A DNA stretch of 64,000 nt from Fictibacillus nanhaiensis (GCF_019801215.1 NZ_JAHVJO010000003.1:124001-188000), one strand, 5' to 3'. Numbered from the stretch's first letter, positions 51,192-60,878 are shown. Program-made: numbers and translations. Notes: generated by a model from the letters alone, not told the origin.

Positions 51192-52991
51192 TTAAACGGA
51201 CACTCTATTTGCTCGTATATCGTGCAGGGCATTCTGTACTTTGCCATATTCTGATGCGTGTGGTCGGTCTTCACCATCGCCATATCCGTAATCTACCATT
51301 CTGTTGCGGTTTAAACATAGTTTTGTCAGTTCTGGCTTAAAGAAATCAAACAGCTTGAACCGGTCCTCCAAATGAGAAAATCTCTTTTGATACGCTTCAA
51401 TAGCTTCTACCAAATGCGACCAAAAGGCTTTTTCTTCAATCAGTTTCTTCTTCACTAAAACGTTCGACATGTACCGGAGATGACAGATGAAAAGTCCAGT
51501 GAAAATAAACTGCGTTAACCCTTCAGGTGGCTCGCTGCGCAATACTTTACGCAACTCTTCCGTTACTCCTTCCAGTTCAGGGAAAGGCTGATCAGAGATG
51601 TTGACGTCATCCACATAATCCTTCACTGCTAATCTTTCAGGCTGATAGTCTTTCAATATGAGAATCGTGTTCTGACCATGTGGAGAGAAAACTGTTCCGT
51701 ACTGATACAAAAAGTGCAGCAATGGCGGCATGACAACCGAAAAGAACTTCTTCACCCATTCATCTGCACTTAAGCCAGACTTTTCAATCAAACTTTGAAC
51801 AAATGGTTTTCCATTCACATCTACATGATGAAGAGCAGCAAGGGTGATCGGCTGTTCCCCCTCTTTCAAATACGTATAGATGCTTTCACGCCATATGGTT
51901 CCGAGCATTTCTAAATATTGATACGGTGCTCCTTTTAACTTGCTGTAGTGGGGATGGTCCACGTTCATGCTTGCCACTTCACCCGGTAAAACCACCTGAC
52001 ACTCTTCTTTTAAAAAATGGTCCTGTTCAAAGATTCCTTTGATGTGTTCCGTAACTCGCGGAGCAATCACTGTACGTTCAGATGGAAGCCCGCGATAGAC
52101 GAGAGTGTTTAAAATACTCATTGGAAGCTTCACATGAGCTTTCGTTTTGTTCGTTGTGTTCACAAACGTTCTGATCGACTGCTGGGGCAAGTAATGATCT
52201 GTTCCTTCTTCTAACGGAACAATTACCCCGTTCGCCAAATCTTCCGGAAAGTTTTGAATCAATACGTTCTTCCATTGCCATTCGTGAACAGGCATGAAGT
52301 AATAATCTAACGGCAGTTTTCCGTTTTCCCGTAAAATTTCATTAAACCGCTGAAGAAGTACACCATCAAGTTCTTTCAAAATCAGTTTTTCGTAGTGAAG
52401 CTCACTTACGGAATGAAACTGTGCACGGTCACGATGAACAGCAATCCAAAACAGCTTCGTCTCCTGCTGGTTTTCAGGGGCATATTTCATGTAATCGTCA
52501 AAGCCAAACCCAATACGTCCTTTGTTGTATGTAATCCAAGGGTGACCTGACATTTCTCCTTCTAATTCAGCATAATCGAGATCAGCCAGTTCATCAGAAG
52601 TCTTTTGATGATGGTTTAATGTGTTTGCATCAGCAATCAGCGTATGGTTTAACTCTTTAATTAAATGTCCTGCTGTTTCAGCTGACATCCCGATCAACGG
52701 CTGAATATCCGTTAAAAAGGTAATCGCACTTCTTGCCGGCTTCCACTTCTCCGACTCAAAAACTTCGATAGAATCTCTATCTACCTCATAGCTGTCAAAG
52801 AAACGTTTCTCTGCTGTAAACCGATATTTCCGCTTCTCATTTATCGTGAATACATATCCCTCTTCTGTTTTTTCTGGAGAAATCATGTCTTCATACATGT
52901 ACTCTGCGAGCATTTTGGCAAGCAAGTTCTTATTCACAATCTCCCACGTATCACGCTGTAAAATAGCTTCTGTTTCATTTATATAAAGCAT
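51192..52991 (-). CDS. rhbF: IucA/IucC-family siderophore synthetase (second condensation, RhbF-like)
   Basis: A 599-residue NIS synthetase that adenylates a citrate-derived carboxylate and joins it to the second hydroxamate-diamine. Motifs: SGHPWITYNKGRIGFGFDDYMKYAPE, LPLDYYFMPVHEWQWKN, KAHVKLPMSILNTLVYRGLPSERTVIAPRVTEHIKG, and FSPHGQNTILIL. I chose ATG 52991 with AAAAGGAGG upstream. The frame is open 34 codons further, inside the exporter gene. It overlaps the exporter end by 17 nt and is last in the operon. Its closer likeness to IucC than IucA is judged by position and motifs. Confidence 0.92.
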   Translation of the reverse strand: MLYINETEAILQRDTWEIVNKNLLAKMLAEYMYEDMISPEKTEEGYVFTINEKRKYRFTAEKRFFDSYEVDRDSIEVFESEKWKPARSAITFLTDIQPLIGMSAETAGHLIKELNHTLIADANTLNHHQKTSDELADLDYAELEGEMSGHPWITYNKGRIGFGFDDYMKYAPENQQETKLFWIAVHRDRAQFHSVSELHYEKLILKELDGVLLQRFNEILRENGKLPLDYYFMPVHEWQWKNVLIQNFPEDLANGVIVPLEEGTDHYLPQQSIRTFVNTTNKTKAHVKLPMSILNTLVYRGLPSERTVIAPRVTEHIKGIFEQDHFLKEECQVVLPGEVASMNVDHPHYSKLKGAPYQYLEMLGTIWRESIYTYLKEGEQPITLAALHHVDVNGKPFVQSLIEKSGLSADEWVKKFFSVVMPPLLHFLYQYGTVFSPHGQNTILILKDYQPERLAVKDYVDDVNISDQPFPELEGVTEELRKVLRSEPPEGLTQFIFTGLFICHLRYMSNVLVKKKLIEEKAFWSHLVEAIEAYQKRFSHLEDRFKLFDFFKPELTKLCLNRNRMVDYGYGDGEDRPHASEYGKVQNALHDIRANRVSV

Positions 52992-54180
52992 GCTTTTCCT
53001 CCTTTTGAAAGTGCAGTTTCCCTGCCTTTCTTTCGCTTGTGAACGTACTCCATAAGAAAACAACAAGGTGAAGAACAACAAACAGACTTGCATAGAAAAA
53101 TACGTCTGAAATCGATTGGTTGCTCACGATGAATGATGCCGCAACAGGTGCAAGCAGCAAACCTACATTTTGAATCGCAGAGATTTTACTATAGTCGCCA
53201 TGTGTATTTTGGCTTTTTTGAAAAAGAAAAACATCCAGTTTTGCCAAACACCAGGCAGCTCCTATTCCGAACAAACATCGGAACACGATCAAGCCCACCA
53301 TTCCCGTTTCAATTCCTTGGAAAAAAAGGCCTGAAATCATCAGAATCGTCGCGAACACATAGCCGTTCCAGCCAATTTTTTCACTGTATCTTAAGATTAG
53401 AGGCAGACTAATGATGCTCATAAGACTTGGTATTAAGAACAACAGGCTGCTCATAATCTCACTCGTGTGGTACACATTTTCGGTGTACGTTGTAAAGAAT
53501 GGCCGAATCATATTTACTGCTAAATGAATCGTTAACACCACGATGCCGAATTTCACAAAGTGCGGAAATAGACTCGAATCATGATTTACATTCTGCCGTG
53601 TATTACTTATCTTTTGTTTGTTCAACGTTTGTTTCAATAAAAAATAACTGCAAAGACCTAAGAAACATTCGATAAGACCGATCATCCAAAAGATCATAAG
53701 CGGATTCTCCATCTGTATTATCCAAGCCGATAAAACGGTCGCGGTTACGATGGCTCCCTGTAGAACGGCATGATAACTGGCTGCCGTACCTGTTGTTCTT
53801 CCTTCATTTTGTTCCATCATGATTGTGTACAATAAAAAGTAACTGCTCTTAAAAAGGAGCAACAGCATACTTGCCGTTAGAAACATCACAAACGTCTGTG
53901 AAATTGCCACTATAAAGCAGGAGAGCCCTGTTCCCCATTGACCGATCATCAGCAAAATGGAGCTGTTGTATTTTTTTGCGAGCATGCCCCATATTGGTGT
54001 GAAAATGACGACCACTAAACGGCATGTCATGATGTAAACCCCTGTTACATCGGGGTCCGTGATGCCGTACACCTTACGAAAGAATTGCGGATAGAACGGT
54101 GATAACAAAACTTCGGTGCACACAAACAGGAAGACACAGCATAAAAGAAAAAAGGTTAACGAACGCTTGCTAACTTCCAT
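52975..54180 (-). CDS. MFS transporter in the siderophore operon, probable siderophore exporter
   Basis: A 401-residue 12-TM major facilitator. It has a long first helix (LTFFLLCCVFLFVCTEVLL), the motif-A-like loop PIWGMLAKKYNSSILL, a central charged loop rich in Lys and Asn, and RCLFGIGAAWCLAKLDVFLFQKS in the second half. Its place between rhbE and rhbF, overlapping both (25 nt and 17 nt), argues that it exports the finished siderophore. Uptake of the ferric complex is not ruled out. Confidence 0.9.
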   Translation of the reverse strand: MEVSKRSLTFFLLCCVFLFVCTEVLLSPFYPQFFRKVYGITDPDVTGVYIMTCRLVVVIFTPIWGMLAKKYNSSILLMIGQWGTGLSCFIVAISQTFVMFLTASMLLLLFKSSYFLLYTIMMEQNEGRTTGTAASYHAVLQGAIVTATVLSAWIIQMENPLMIFWMIGLIECFLGLCSYFLLKQTLNKQKISNTRQNVNHDSSLFPHFVKFGIVVLTIHLAVNMIRPFFTTYTENVYHTSEIMSSLLFLIPSLMSIISLPLILRYSEKIGWNGYVFATILMISGLFFQGIETGMVGLIVFRCLFGIGAAWCLAKLDVFLFQKSQNTHGDYSKISAIQNVGLLLAPVAASFIVSNQSISDVFFYASLFVVLHLVVFLWSTFTSERKAGKLHFQKEEKHALYK

Positions 54181-55505
54181 GAAGGTTCCGTCCCGAATGT
54201 CTGAAACACATTTTTATGGCTGACACAATAGATTTCTTCATCATAGAGCGTATTGACGATTACAGCATTTCGATATGCACCAAGACCTAAATCAGGAGCA
54301 CCGACTCCGTGTGTGTGAAGCTCTCCATTTTGAATAAAGATGTGATTGTTTTCAAGACCTTTTGTTTGTAAACGATAATCCCGTTTGATCTGGTACCTGT
54401 TTTTCATATCCCACTGAATTTTGTCCTGCATGCTTATGAGGAAATGCGGAAGTGAAGGAGCATAGCCGGTACCTAAAATAACAACATCTGACTCTAGTTC
54501 AAACACATCTCCTGTAACATGCTGACGCAATGTAAGTATGTTACGATTTCCTTTATTTTCTAAATGAACGAGCTCTGTCATCGCCTGCAAATGAATCTCT
54601 GGTTTTACTTCACCCACCGTTTTTTCGTATAACAGATTATAAATATCAGCGATCGTATCCATGCTGATACCTTTATAGAGAAGATCTTGTTTTTGCAGGA
54701 GTTCATCTTTTTTGGATTGTGATAAATCATAAAAGAAATTCGTGTAATCAGGTGAAAAATACTCAAGACCTAGCTTCGAATACTCCATCGGGAAAAATCC
54801 GTTTGACCGTGTGAACCAGTTCAACGAATAACGGTCATTATCCTGAAGCTGGGCCAGGTCATAAAAAACCTCCGCCGCACTTTGGCCAGATCCAATTACA
54901 GTTATGCTCTTTGCCTGCATTAAATTTTTCTTGTGCTTCAAATACTGAGAAGAATGAATGACGTTACATCCTAACTTCTTTTCAAGATGAGACGGAACAG
55001 AAGGACTTGTTCCGATTCCAATGGCCAGGTGCTTTGTATAATACGCTTGTGTTTCTCCACTGTTTTCCGATTTCACCATTACTTCATACAAGTGACCATC
55101 ACCATAATCTATAGGGACAATCTGTTCAACGCTCGTTCCAAAGCGGCAAGACTCGATCTGGCTTGCTGCCCATCGGCAATAGTGGTTGTATTCGGTCCGT
55201 GGAATATGAAAGTTTTCTAGAAAATAAAAGTGGTACAATCTGTTATGTTCCTGCAAATAGTTTAAAAAGGTGTACTTGCTCTTGACGTTTGCCATGCTGA
55301 TTAAATCTGCAAAGAAGGGAACCTGCAAGGTTGTACCATCGATTAGCATTCCTTTATGCCAGTTAAACTCTGTTTTTTTCTCAAAAAACAGTGCCTCTTT
55401 TCCACCCGTTTCATCAAGCATTGCTGCGAGACCGAGATTAAATGGCCCGATGCCTACGCCGATGATGTCATACACTTTTTCATGTTGCGGCTGCTTTAAA
55501 GACAT
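54156..55505 (-). CDS. rhbE: L-lysine/ornithine/diaminopropane N-monooxygenase-family enzyme (RhbE-like)
   Basis: A 449-residue FAD/NADPH enzyme that N-hydroxylates the 1,3-diaminopropane amine before acetylation. The FAD motif is IIGVGIGPFNLGLAAML, the NADPH motif ITVIGSGQSAAEVFYDL, and the C-terminal ATG-like motif VVILGTGYAPSLPHFL. I chose ATG 55505, 8 nt after AAAGGAG. The frame opens at TTG 55523. It overlaps the acetyltransferase gene by 26 nt. Confidence 0.93.
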   Translation of the reverse strand: MSLKQPQHEKVYDIIGVGIGPFNLGLAAMLDETGGKEALFFEKKTEFNWHKGMLIDGTTLQVPFFADLISMANVKSKYTFLNYLQEHNRLYHFYFLENFHIPRTEYNHYCRWAASQIESCRFGTSVEQIVPIDYGDGHLYEVMVKSENSGETQAYYTKHLAIGIGTSPSVPSHLEKKLGCNVIHSSQYLKHKKNLMQAKSITVIGSGQSAAEVFYDLAQLQDNDRYSLNWFTRSNGFFPMEYSKLGLEYFSPDYTNFFYDLSQSKKDELLQKQDLLYKGISMDTIADIYNLLYEKTVGEVKPEIHLQAMTELVHLENKGNRNILTLRQHVTGDVFELESDVVILGTGYAPSLPHFLISMQDKIQWDMKNRYQIKRDYRLQTKGLENNHIFIQNGELHTHGVGAPDLGLGAYRNAVIVNTLYDEEIYCVSHKNVFQTFGTEPSWKLASVR

Positions 55506-56064
55506 CACTCCATCTCCTTTCAAACGTTTCTCTATGGCAGAACATGAGCATACCTGTCTTATCTGGCAGCTTGATTGGTTTCACTTTTTCAAAACGGCAT
55601 TTTTCAAACACGTGAATCATTTTTTCATTCATTATATCTGGTTCCGCAATCACTTTTTCAGTGCCCTTTGATAAGAACTGAAAATGAACCATTGCACGTA
55701 AAAGAGGCATTGCATAGCCTTGCCCTAAAAATGCTTCCTCCCCAATTAACAGATGAATTCCTTGATCCTTCGGGTGCGGGTCATAGCAATCTTCAACTAC
55801 GTCACCCCTTACCCAATACGCTTCCCAATAGCTCATCGGAACACCATCGATCAATCCAAGATAAAGGGTCTGATGTTTATCTGCCAAAAAATGTTCCAGA
55901 TGTGTTTTGTATTCTGTAAACGGCATATCAAGCTTCCAAAATGGAACCACATAAGATTGCTGCTGCCACTTGTGAAGAAGTTCGGCATCTCGCTCTAAGT
56001 CCACTTTTACAAAAGATAATGTCTTTTCGATCAATGAATCATAAAAACTAAATTCTGGCTTCAT
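55480..56064 (-). CDS. rhbD: Siderophore hydroxylamine acetyltransferase (RhbD/IucB-like)
   Basis: A 194-residue GNAT-type acyltransferase of the siderophore biosynthesis subgroup. Signature: LHKWQQQSYVVPFWKLDMP near the start, YWEAYWVRGDVVEDCYDPHPKDQGIHLLIGE, FLGQGYAMPLLRAMVHFQF (acetyl-CoA loop), VIAEPDIMNEKMIHVFEKCRF. It should acetylate N-hydroxydiaminopropane to the hydroxamate. ATG at 56064 follows AAGGTGATG. A TTG one codon earlier is possible. Overlaps rhbC by 17 nt. Confidence 0.93.
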   Translation of the reverse strand: MKPEFSFYDSLIEKTLSFVKVDLERDAELLHKWQQQSYVVPFWKLDMPFTEYKTHLEHFLADKHQTLYLGLIDGVPMSYWEAYWVRGDVVEDCYDPHPKDQGIHLLIGEEAFLGQGYAMPLLRAMVHFQFLSKGTEKVIAEPDIMNEKMIHVFEKCRFEKVKPIKLPDKTGMLMFCHRETFERRWSDVFKAAAT

Positions 56065-57829
56065 CAAGCGTCATCACCTTCTGCAATGGGTTAGGTATAT
56101 TTCTGTACACAGATTGTGTTTCAAGTGATCCTACGAGCTCGTCCATGTCATGAAAACGTGTAAGCAAGTTTGCTTTACAAGGGAGTTCAGTTGAATCCAG
56201 CAAACTTCTTAAGAGCCCAGATTTACCTCCTGTTAAAGAGTCGTGATGGACTAACCGGTTTCGCAACATCTTCATAAGCTCTGCTTCTTCAATTAAACCT
56301 GCTGCTCCAAACCCGTTAATCAATCCAAACAGATGATTCATGAAAAAGTAATAACGAAATCGTTCGATTGCTACGGCATCACTGCAGATTGTCACACTTT
56401 TGCGGTTAAGGTCAGAAAGTTGCTTCACTAACAGGTCTGCTTTCGATTCGCTGTAATAATAGCCTTGGTTATCACGGTAAAAGAACGTGCTTGGATATCC
56501 GCCTTTTAGCTGTACTATTGAATTCTGCTGGTGTGCTTCAAGGGCAATTCCATATGTTTCATAAAGCCAAACCATCGGATCTAATGCGATAGACAAGTAC
56601 TCTCCGAACCAATCTTTGCTTACTGCCTCAGTCGATCTGCTCTCTTTTTCTGCAATCTCGTGAATGAGCTCAGAGATACGCGAACGACCACCATATCCGT
56701 GATCTTGACATAATCCAGCTACTAAGCTCGCATTTTTATCATTTTGATAGAAAGGATTTTCTCGGATCACTACTTCAAAACCTGACGTTTCTTTATCAGT
56801 CGCTATATTTAAAAATGCAGGATCTTTAATCACTTGAAACGAAGGGAAAAATTCGTTAAGTTCTTGTCCGATTTGAGACTGCATGAGCCTGGAAACTTCC
56901 ACGCCTCGATGAAGCTCTTTCTCCAGATTAACGCGAAGTGAATTTGTAATTTTTACCGGTACAGAAAACTTGAACATGTATTTGAAATCTTTGCTGTACA
57001 CTGAACGCATGGAAGAAGTAGCCATGAACGGTTCGCCATAAGATCCAATGTAGCTGAGTTTCTCTTTTTTTATTAATTTTTTCACGTATTCATCTTCTAG
57101 AAGAACGGGTACTTGCAGTGGATGTACGGGTATGTACACGGATGAATCATCTTGTTTTATCGTTTGTAAAAATATCTTATCCATCTGAAGCAGATGTAAG
57201 GATATTTCCTCAGCCGTCAAAGAGTCAGCGGAATCTTGATCAACGATAGATCGATCGGCTTTAAAAAAATGAAGCTGAAACTCACCTTTCATCTCGGGAG
57301 AGTAGAGTGATTCTTGCTCATTCGTCATACCCTGCTTGCTTTTTGGAGTTGGATGAAGCAGATGTCCGAACAGAAGAGATTGCTCTGCCTCAATAAACGT
57401 AAATTCACTGTTATTTAGTTTATCTTCATCACTTTCTCGTTCTTCTAAATATCGCTTGATGTTCTGGCAGCTTAAGATCGTGCGCAGCATCAACTCATCT
57501 TCCGCATCTTCACGGTTTTGTTCGAGCAACAGCTCTTTTGAAAGCAAAGATATTAACGTGACATAGTCAAGAGATATCTGATGTTGACTCGTTTTATAAA
57601 AAATGGGAAAGTGGAACAAATGCCTTCCTGTCAGTGAATGATGTTTAACTGCTGCATAAATCGCTCCACCTTGACTGGTCAATGAAAGTTTTATCCATTT
57701 TTGAGGCGTTTCTCCACTCCATTCAATCTCTTCGTTCTCAATCTCAATAAAGTCTTGTGTTTCCCTAAGATAACAGTTTAAAAAGCTTTGCATACTCGCC
57801 TGTTCAGCTCTTAATTTATGTTTTGTCAT
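56048..57829 (-). CDS. rhbC: IucA/IucC-family siderophore synthetase (first condensation, RhbC-like)
   Basis: A 593-residue NIS synthetase. The conserved ESLYSPEMKGEFQLHFFKAD, SVYIPVHPLQVPVLLEDEYVKK, PFMATSSMRSVYSKDFKYMFKFSVPVKITNSLRVN and ALEAHQQNSIVQL segments match the family, with VHPLQ and TSSMRSV in the adenylation site. It should join citrate to the first hydroxamate arm. It overlaps rhbB by 4 nt. Confidence 0.93.
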   Translation of the reverse strand: MTKHKLRAEQASMQSFLNCYLRETQDFIEIENEEIEWSGETPQKWIKLSLTSQGGAIYAAVKHHSLTGRHLFHFPIFYKTSQHQISLDYVTLISLLSKELLLEQNREDAEDELMLRTILSCQNIKRYLEERESDEDKLNNSEFTFIEAEQSLLFGHLLHPTPKSKQGMTNEQESLYSPEMKGEFQLHFFKADRSIVDQDSADSLTAEEISLHLLQMDKIFLQTIKQDDSSVYIPVHPLQVPVLLEDEYVKKLIKKEKLSYIGSYGEPFMATSSMRSVYSKDFKYMFKFSVPVKITNSLRVNLEKELHRGVEVSRLMQSQIGQELNEFFPSFQVIKDPAFLNIATDKETSGFEVVIRENPFYQNDKNASLVAGLCQDHGYGGRSRISELIHEIAEKESRSTEAVSKDWFGEYLSIALDPMVWLYETYGIALEAHQQNSIVQLKGGYPSTFFYRDNQGYYYSESKADLLVKQLSDLNRKSVTICSDAVAIERFRYYFFMNHLFGLINGFGAAGLIEEAELMKMLRNRLVHHDSLTGGKSGLLRSLLDSTELPCKANLLTRFHDMDELVGSLETQSVYRNIPNPLQKVMTLDEARI

Positions 57830-59319
57830 TGGGTAATCCCCCTGTCTTCGTACTCTAAAGCAAATTGAGAAATGCTATGAAGAACATCTTCAATATCCAC
57901 GATTGTTGTTCGTGGATTCAGCAACGTAAATTTTAAAAATACGTGGTCCCTCACTTTTGTCTTCGCAACAAGTGCTGTTCCTGTATGAATAATCCTCTTA
58001 TAAATAAACGTGTTTCGTTCATTGTTGTCCTTCGTAGCACCTTTTACATAACGAAAAACAACCGCGTTCATCTCTGGGTTTTCGTTACACACTTCGAAAT
58101 TTTCTTTTTGGCTGATGACACTTGCTGCTTGGCTTGCAAGGTGCAATGTATAATCAATCATATTGCCAAAATTCTTTTCACCGATAATTCGAAGGGACAT
58201 ATACAGCTTTAACGCATCAAACCGTCTCGTAGTTTGTACCGATTTATTTACTAAATGAACAAGACCGTCTTCTTCATCGTTCTCTGGGTTTAAGTAATCG
58301 GCATGGTGTGCTAGATATCTGAAGCTCGTTTTGTTTTTAACAAAAAAAGCACCACAGCTGATGGGCTGGTAGAACTGCTTGTGAAAATCGATAGTGACAG
58401 AATCTGCTTGTTCAATACGTGAAAGTTTGTCAACATGCGTATCGCTCAGCATTAATGCTCCCCCATACGCAGCATCTACATGCAGCCATAAATCGTGTTC
58501 CTCAGCAACAACCGCGATGTCCGCGATTGGGTCGATGCTTCCAAAATCAGTTGTACCAGCCGTTGCGACGATACACATCGGCAGAAGTCCGCCTGCTTCT
58601 AGTCGCTCTATTTCTTTCTTTAAATCAATTGTATTCATTTTCTTATTATCATCTGTACGAATGGTTACAACAGCCTGTTCACCAAGACCTAACTGGTAAG
58701 CTGATTTTTTTACAGTGAAATGAGCATCTTCAGAACAAAGAATGCGCATCTTATATGATTCCTGGGGAAGCCCCTGTTTCTTCACGTTCCAGTTCAAGTG
58801 CTTATCGCAGTACCGGTCACGCGCTAATAGCAGCCCCATATAGTTGGATTGCGTCCCGCCACTTGTAAATGTTCCATCAGCTGTGTCTGGCAGTTTTAGT
58901 TTTTGGCTAACCCACTCCAACATTCTTTCCTCTAAGTAGGTAGCAGCGGAACTTTGATCCCATGAATCCATCGATTGGTTTAGTGCTGCAATAATAAGCT
59001 CAGCTGCAATTGCCGGAATTACTGGCGGACAATGCAAATGTCCGATACTCGTTGGGTGCGTAACATGGATGCTATTGTGAACGATGGCTTGCAAAATATC
59101 ATCCAGCACTTTGTATGTGTCTTCTCCATGAGGAGACGAAAGCGATAATGCGTTTACCTCGGTCTCAATTTCCTGTGGCAGTTTTCCGTTAAAAGCGTTG
59201 CCGTTATTTTTATAAAATTGGCTTAGCAATTGTTGTGTTTGTAACAAGATCTGTTGAAAGCTTTGAGTTCCTGCATCACTTTCGTTAAGAAAAAAACGAT
59301 CAAAGTCCGTTGTGTTCAT
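57826..59319 (-). CDS. rhbB: PLP-dependent L-2,4-diaminobutyrate decarboxylase (RhbB-like)
   Basis: A 497-residue group II decarboxylase that makes 1,3-diaminopropane. Motifs: HVTHPTSIGHLHCPPVIPAIAAELI, DGTFTSGGTQSNYMGLLLARDR, LPMCIVATAGTTDFGSIDPIADI, LWLHVDAAYGGALML, and the PLP Lys in SVTIDFHKQFYQPISCGAF. It lies 9 nt after rhbA and overlaps rhbC by 4 nt. The C-terminal half is complete. Confidence 0.94.
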   Translation of the reverse strand: MNTTDFDRFFLNESDAGTQSFQQILLQTQQLLSQFYKNNGNAFNGKLPQEIETEVNALSLSSPHGEDTYKVLDDILQAIVHNSIHVTHPTSIGHLHCPPVIPAIAAELIIAALNQSMDSWDQSSAATYLEERMLEWVSQKLKLPDTADGTFTSGGTQSNYMGLLLARDRYCDKHLNWNVKKQGLPQESYKMRILCSEDAHFTVKKSAYQLGLGEQAVVTIRTDDNKKMNTIDLKKEIERLEAGGLLPMCIVATAGTTDFGSIDPIADIAVVAEEHDLWLHVDAAYGGALMLSDTHVDKLSRIEQADSVTIDFHKQFYQPISCGAFFVKNKTSFRYLAHHADYLNPENDEEDGLVHLVNKSVQTTRRFDALKLYMSLRIIGEKNFGNMIDYTLHLASQAASVISQKENFEVCNENPEMNAVVFRYVKGATKDNNERNTFIYKRIIHTGTALVAKTKVRDHVFLKFTLLNPRTTIVDIEDVLHSISQFALEYEDRGITQ

Positions 59320-59328
59320 ATAGCACCT

Positions 59329-60675
59329 CTATTTGAGTGCGGCTCTAACCGCATCTTTAAAAATAGCAATCACATCATCAAGCTGCTTCTCCGTTATGAT
59401 AAGAGGTGGTAAAAATCTGATGACACTCCCATGTCTGCCACCCACTTCTAAAATCAAGCCTCTGTTAAAGCACTCCCTCTGTATACGGCTTGCAAGTTCT
59501 GGATGAGCTGCATACGTCCCTTTTAATCCTGACGGAATACGCGGATTTACGATTTCTGCTCCTACCATCAAGCCTCTGCCGCGAACATCACCAATTTCAG
59601 GAACTTCATTTTGAAGAATAGAAAGCTCTAGCATTAATTTTTCGCCAAGCTCTGCTGCATGTTTTGATAGTTGATTTTCTTTTATATAACGAAGCGTTGC
59701 CGTCCCTGCTGCCATTGCCATTTGGTTGCCCCGGAACGTTCCGATGTGCGCGCCCGGTCCCCATTTATCGAGCTCTCGGTCATAAATGACAACCGATAAC
59801 GGCAAGCTTCCACCAATTGCTTTTGATAAAACGACCACATCCGGAATGATATCAGCATGCTGAAAAGCAAAAAGCTCACCGGTTCGGCCGATTCCAGTTT
59901 GAACCTCATCAATAATCAATGGAATGTTGCGCTCTTTTGTAATGCGGCGGATCTCTCGTAACCACTCAACTGGAGCAGGTATCGAACCGCCTTCGCCTTG
60001 AACGACTTCTAGAATCATCGCTGCAGGTGGTAAAATACCGCTTTCTGGATCATATAAAAGATTTTCAATATATTTAGCGCTAATTTTGTGCGTCTCTTCT
60101 CCACCGACTCCAAACGGACAGCGGTACGCATATGGATAAGGCATAAAATGAACATCTGGCATTAGACCTTGTACGTTCATCTTTGGTCCTAAATTTCCAG
60201 ATAGAGCCATTGTCCCGTGCGTTGCTCCGTGATACCCTCCTTGGAAGGATAGGATGCTTCTTCTTCCCGTTGCCGTTTTTACAAGTTTGATCGCAGCTTC
60301 AATTGCATCTCCGCCAGTTGGACCACAAAATTGAATTTTGGCACGTTTCGCAAACGCTTCTGGTAAACTATCAAACACTTCACTCACGAATTCTTCCTTT
60401 ACAGGTGTTGTTAAATCTAATGTATGTAATGGCCGCTTGTCATGAAGCACTTTTTCAATCGCATCAATTACAACCGGATGGTTATGACCGAGTGCAAGTG
60501 TCCCAGCTCCGGCAAGACAATCGATGTATTTGTTTCTATTCGCATCTTTTACATAAATGCCCTCTGCTTCTTCAATGGCAATCGGAATTCTTCTCGGATA
60601 TGATCTTGCGTTGGATTCTCGTTTTTCCTGTTGTTTAAGATAATGTTCGTTCATTTCTATTTGTAGAGTGCTCAT
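59329..60675 (-). CDS. rhbA: Diaminobutyrate--2-oxoglutarate aminotransferase (RhbA-like)
   Basis: A 448-residue class III aminotransferase that makes L-2,4-diaminobutyrate from aspartate semialdehyde and glutamate. FCGPTGGDAIEAAIKLVKTATGRRSILSFQGGYHGAT binds the PLP phosphate; IIDEVQTGIGRTGELFAFQ carries the Asp, and PDVVVLSKAIGGSLPLSVV the PLP Lys. AAGGAGGAGCAAAC precedes the ATG. First gene of the operon, downstream of two Fur boxes. The same reaction also feeds ectoine synthesis, but no ectABC genes are present. Confidence 0.94.
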   Translation of the reverse strand: MSTLQIEMNEHYLKQQEKRESNARSYPRRIPIAIEEAEGIYVKDANRNKYIDCLAGAGTLALGHNHPVVIDAIEKVLHDKRPLHTLDLTTPVKEEFVSEVFDSLPEAFAKRAKIQFCGPTGGDAIEAAIKLVKTATGRRSILSFQGGYHGATHGTMALSGNLGPKMNVQGLMPDVHFMPYPYAYRCPFGVGGEETHKISAKYIENLLYDPESGILPPAAMILEVVQGEGGSIPAPVEWLREIRRITKERNIPLIIDEVQTGIGRTGELFAFQHADIIPDVVVLSKAIGGSLPLSVVIYDRELDKWGPGAHIGTFRGNQMAMAAGTATLRYIKENQLSKHAAELGEKLMLELSILQNEVPEIGDVRGRGLMVGAEIVNPRIPSGLKGTYAAHPELASRIQRECFNRGLILEVGGRHGSVIRFLPPLIITEKQLDDVIAIFKDAVRAALK

Positions 60676-60710
60676 GTTTGCTCCTCCTTAAAATGGGTTG
60701 TTTTTTCACT

Positions 60711-60729
60711 GAAAATGATTCTCATTATT
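60711..60729. promoter_or_regulatory. Fur box 1
   Basis: GAAAATGATTCTCATTATT matches the 19-bp Fur consensus GATAATGATTATCATTATC at 16 positions. It lies 36 bp before the rhbA start codon. Confidence 0.75.
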
Positions 60730-60751
60730 AATTACATGTATAACCTTAATT

Positions 60752-60770
60752 GATAATGATTATCATCGTC
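60752..60770. promoter_or_regulatory. Fur box 2
   Basis: GATAATGATTATCATCGTC matches the 19-bp Fur consensus at 17 positions and includes the full core palindrome TGATAATGATTATCA. Two boxes in tandem before rhbA indicate iron repression of the whole operon. Confidence 0.88.
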
Positions 60771-60848
60771 AATGAGAGTTTATCCCTAACTTCCTTCCAA
60801 TTATATTCTTTGCTGGATGTAGCGAGTAGGTATAAAGTCCCTTAATTA

Positions 60849-60878
60849 ACAAACAAAAAAAGCCGCCAGCCGGCGACT
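60849..60878 (-). terminator. Rho-independent terminator
   Basis: On the minus strand AAGTCGCCGGC pairs with GCGGCTT around TGG-containing loop bases and is followed by TTTTTGTTTG. It ends the LD-carboxypeptidase-like gene. Confidence 0.8.

Noticed and set aside
51192-60675. Petrobactin or aerobactin operon
   Set aside because: There is no catecholate branch as in petrobactin. The diaminobutyrate aminotransferase and decarboxylase indicate a diaminopropane, schizokinen-type product rather than lysine-based aerobactin.
59329-60675. Ectoine biosynthesis entry enzyme (EctB)
   Set aside because: The same reaction type, but the gene heads a siderophore operon under Fur boxes and no ectA or ectC is adjacent.
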